64,000 bases of DNA from Aporrectodea caliginosa (Eukaryota > Annelida > Clitellata > Crassiclitellata > Lumbricidae): positions 3,897,930 through 3,961,929 of the forward strand of contig JACEVL010001161.1 of assembly GCA_020284085.1 (NCBI GenBank). The letters run 5' to 3'. Below are positions 62,238 through 64,000 of this stretch, piece after piece; the first letter of the stretch is position 1, and each line of letters starts with the position of its first letter. The notes beneath the pieces are model-generated. The model had not been told where the DNA came from and ran no database searches. It saw only the letters and a list, made by a program, of their open reading frames with translations. A program made the translations under genes and the position numbers.

Positions 62238-64000
62238 CTACACAGAACTTCCCTGAAGCCCTCTCGCCTGCTCCGGGTGCCTCCTCCCGCGCCTCATTGG
62301 ACGCCAACACCGGACCAACCGGACCAAACCCTTCGAACCCTCAACAGCCCTGGGACCTGCTAAGCCCTCTTCGTGACGGCTACCACCCTCGTTGCCCTGG
62401 ACGTCTGCTGGACCCTGAGGTGACCTTTTCCTGCGCCTGAATGACAGCCAATGTGGAAGTGGAATGCATCCACAGAACAGACGCCTTGACTCGTGGCCCT
62501 CCCTTTCCACGTTCTCCTCAATCTGTCCCCCATCGGACACACTCCGCTCAACCGTCGACTCAACAGCCGATCCCTTCCGCTGATCAGCGGCCACCTCTCC
62601 ATCAGAAATAGATAGGTGAACCGAAACAGATGGCTGGTCATCGGTCACATTCGTCACCTTATCAGTGGCCACCTCTGCACCGGAACCAAACGACTCAACC
62701 GAAACAGATGGCTGGTCATCGGACAAATCCGTCAACTTATCAGTGGCCACCTCTGCACCGGAACCAAACGACTCAACCGGAACAGATGGCTGGTCATCGG
62801 ACAAATCCGTCAACTTATCAGTGGCCACCTCTGCACCGGAACCAAACGACTCAACCGGAACAGATGGCTGCTCGTGGACCAACTCGTCTCTACCATCAAG
62901 GGGCGGTGGTGGACATGCAGGAAGAGGAGGTGCCTCGGGTTCGTTCCAACCACTGAGACCGACGAAAGGGTTACAATCGCCCATGCTGGTCATATCGGGA
63001 GGTTTATATACAACGGAGGAGTATGGTCCGAAAAAGTCAAAGCTGTCATCCTCGTTAAAGGGACCAAAGTAGTTGAAGATGCATCCGTTCTCTGCATAGA
63101 GCAAGCGAGTGGACAGATCCATGGTGAAAGGCATCAGAACGTCTGGTCCATCCGCAGCTGGAATGGCGAACTCGCCCTCAATGACCGGACCAGGGGAAAC
63201 AACCTCGAGATCCTCCAGAGGGCCCTTCACATACTGTTTTGTATGAGTCAAATCATCAGCCCACCGCAGAGACTTCTTCTTCGTCATCATCGTCTCCCTC
63301 TTCCTATCACAAAACGGGCCAAACTGGACCCTTCGAGCGCCACCGTAAGCCGTGGTCTTTTTCAGAATACCACGAGGCAAGAGCAAAGCAGACGATTGGT
63401 GTAAGCCTGAGGAAGAAGCAATGTGAGGATTCGACTCAGAGCAACGAACGGCATCTGAACATGCCCCAAGCACAACATCAGACGGACAAGGCAAAACAGA
63501 AATCAAGTCAGGGTCAGCATGACTATCACCAGACGCTACATCAGCAACCAAGGTCAAAGAGTCAGGCTGGAATGGCAAAATGGCAGAAGAAACAGCATCA
63601 GCAAGACTGTCACCAGACGCTACATCAGCAACCAAGGTCAAAGAGTCAGGCTGGAATGGCAAAATGGCAGAAGAAACAGCATCAGCAAGACTGTCACCAG
63701 ACGCTACATCAGCAACCAAGGTCAAAGAGACAGGCTGGAATGGCAAAATGGCAGAAGAAACAGCATCAGCAAGACTGTCACCAGACGCTACATCAGCAAC
63801 CAAGGTCAAAGAGTCAGGCTGGAATGGCAAAATGGCAGAAGAATCAGCATCAGCAAGACTTTCACCAGACGCTACATCAGCAACCAAGGTCAAAGAGTCA
63901 GGCTGGAATGGCAAAATGGCAGAAGAAACAGCATCAGCAAGACTGTCACCAGACGCTACATCAGCAACCAAGGTCAAAGAGTCAGGCTGGAATGGCAAAA
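62238..64000 (-). CDS. long repeat-containing protein, 5' part beyond the window
   Basis: The minus strand is open for at least 586 codons from the right edge to a stop at 62238-62240. I do not recognise the family. From the N-terminal side it has nearly six copies of a 28-residue unit (LTLVADVASGDSLADAVSSA), then a Cys-containing linker. Next is a basic part with RGILKKTTAYGGARRVQFGP and KKKSLRWADDLTHTKQYVKG, and an acidic and aromatic middle (FNEDDSFDFFGPYSS). A proline patch (PPLPACPPPP) is followed by three to four copies of a 26-residue unit (VESFGSGAEVATDKLTDLS) and a basic C-terminus with LFCGCIPLPHW. The repeats (84 and 78 bp) keep frame. RVQF fits the RVxF type of PP1-docking motif, which is only suggestive. 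No signal peptide or membrane segment is visible. It may be a single exon or part of one. The opposite strand is also open for 262 codons but is taken as a shadow. Confidence 0.6.
   Translation of the reverse strand, partial: LPFQPDSLTLVADVASGDSLADAVSSAILPFQPDSLTLVADVASGESLADADSSAILPFQPDSLTLVADVASGDSLADAVSSAILPFQPVSLTLVADVASGDSLADAVSSAILPFQPDSLTLVADVASGDSLADAVSSAILPFQPDSLTLVADVASGDSHADPDLISVLPCPSDVVLGACSDAVRCSESNPHIASSSGLHQSSALLLPRGILKKTTAYGGARRVQFGPFCDRKRETMMTKKKSLRWADDLTHTKQYVKGPLEDLEVVSPGPVIEGEFAIPAADGPDVLMPFTMDLSTRLLYAENGCIFNYFGPFNEDDSFDFFGPYSSVVYKPPDMTSMGDCNPFVGLSGWNEPEAPPLPACPPPPLDGRDELVHEQPSVPVESFGSGAEVATDKLTDLSDDQPSVPVESFGSGAEVATDKLTDLSDDQPSVSVESFGSGAEVATDKVTNVTDDQPSVSVHLSISDGEVAADQRKGSAVESTVERSVSDGGQIEENVEREGHESRRLFCGCIPLPHWLSFRRRKRSPQGPADVQGNEGGSRHEEGLAGPRAVEGSKGLVRLVRCWRPMRRGRRHPEQARGLQGSSV

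Noticed and set aside
62616..63404. 262-codon plus-strand frame opposite the long minus-strand frame
   Set aside because: It covers the same in-frame repeats and ends within the unique part. The minus frame is over twice as long and spans both repeat sets and the middle.

Overview
The window is animal nuclear DNA. It has intron-split genes with GT-AG introns, many non-LTR and DNA transposons, tRNA-derived SINEs and no operons. The mix of families points to a marine invertebrate. These are a DUF1647-type membrane protein, a farnesoic acid O-methyltransferase (FAMeT)-like domain, CR1-like LINEs with TGAA tails, and a foldback element with 14-15 bp sub-repeats like the TU elements described in sea urchins. 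An echinoderm or hemichordate is my best guess, but this is inference and I cannot name the species.

Four genes are supported. (1) An alkaline phosphatase on + (739-10990) lacks its 5' end. Eight exons carry the catalytic Ser and the metal ligands of the C-terminal half. (2) A small lysine-rich protein on + (about 19965-24283) belongs to no family I recognise. Several exon borders fall inside a repeated peptide motif. (3) A WDR31 orthologue on + (31378-39424) has nine coding exons and appears complete. (4) A type II membrane protein with a DUF1647/glycosyltransferase-like domain on + (44321-48468) has three coding exons. A long repeat-rich reading frame on - (62238 to the right edge) is probably a fifth, lineage-specific gene. 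A frameshifted FAMeT-like exon lies on - at 53710-54000.

The rest is mobile and tandem DNA. The left 20 kb is a nest of transposons whose ends and target-site duplications can be read directly. A hAT sits inside a CR1 LINE (8345-9727). A Tc1/mariner deletion derivative sits within the YADD region of a reverse transcriptase (13761-14359). A foldback element sits in another reverse transcriptase (15952-16815). There are also two other hAT-type elements (14844-15062, 15236-15787) and composite SINEs with two tRNA-like heads in tandem. Further right are another hAT (27834-29011), a piggyBac in WDR31 intron 1 (31711-32413) and a solo LTR (54100-55083).

From about 50.9 kb to the right edge the DNA is dominated by tandem arrays with units of about 200, 113, 43, 100, 41/97, 154, 78 and 84 bp. 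The last two are multiples of three and lie in frame inside the long minus-strand reading frame.
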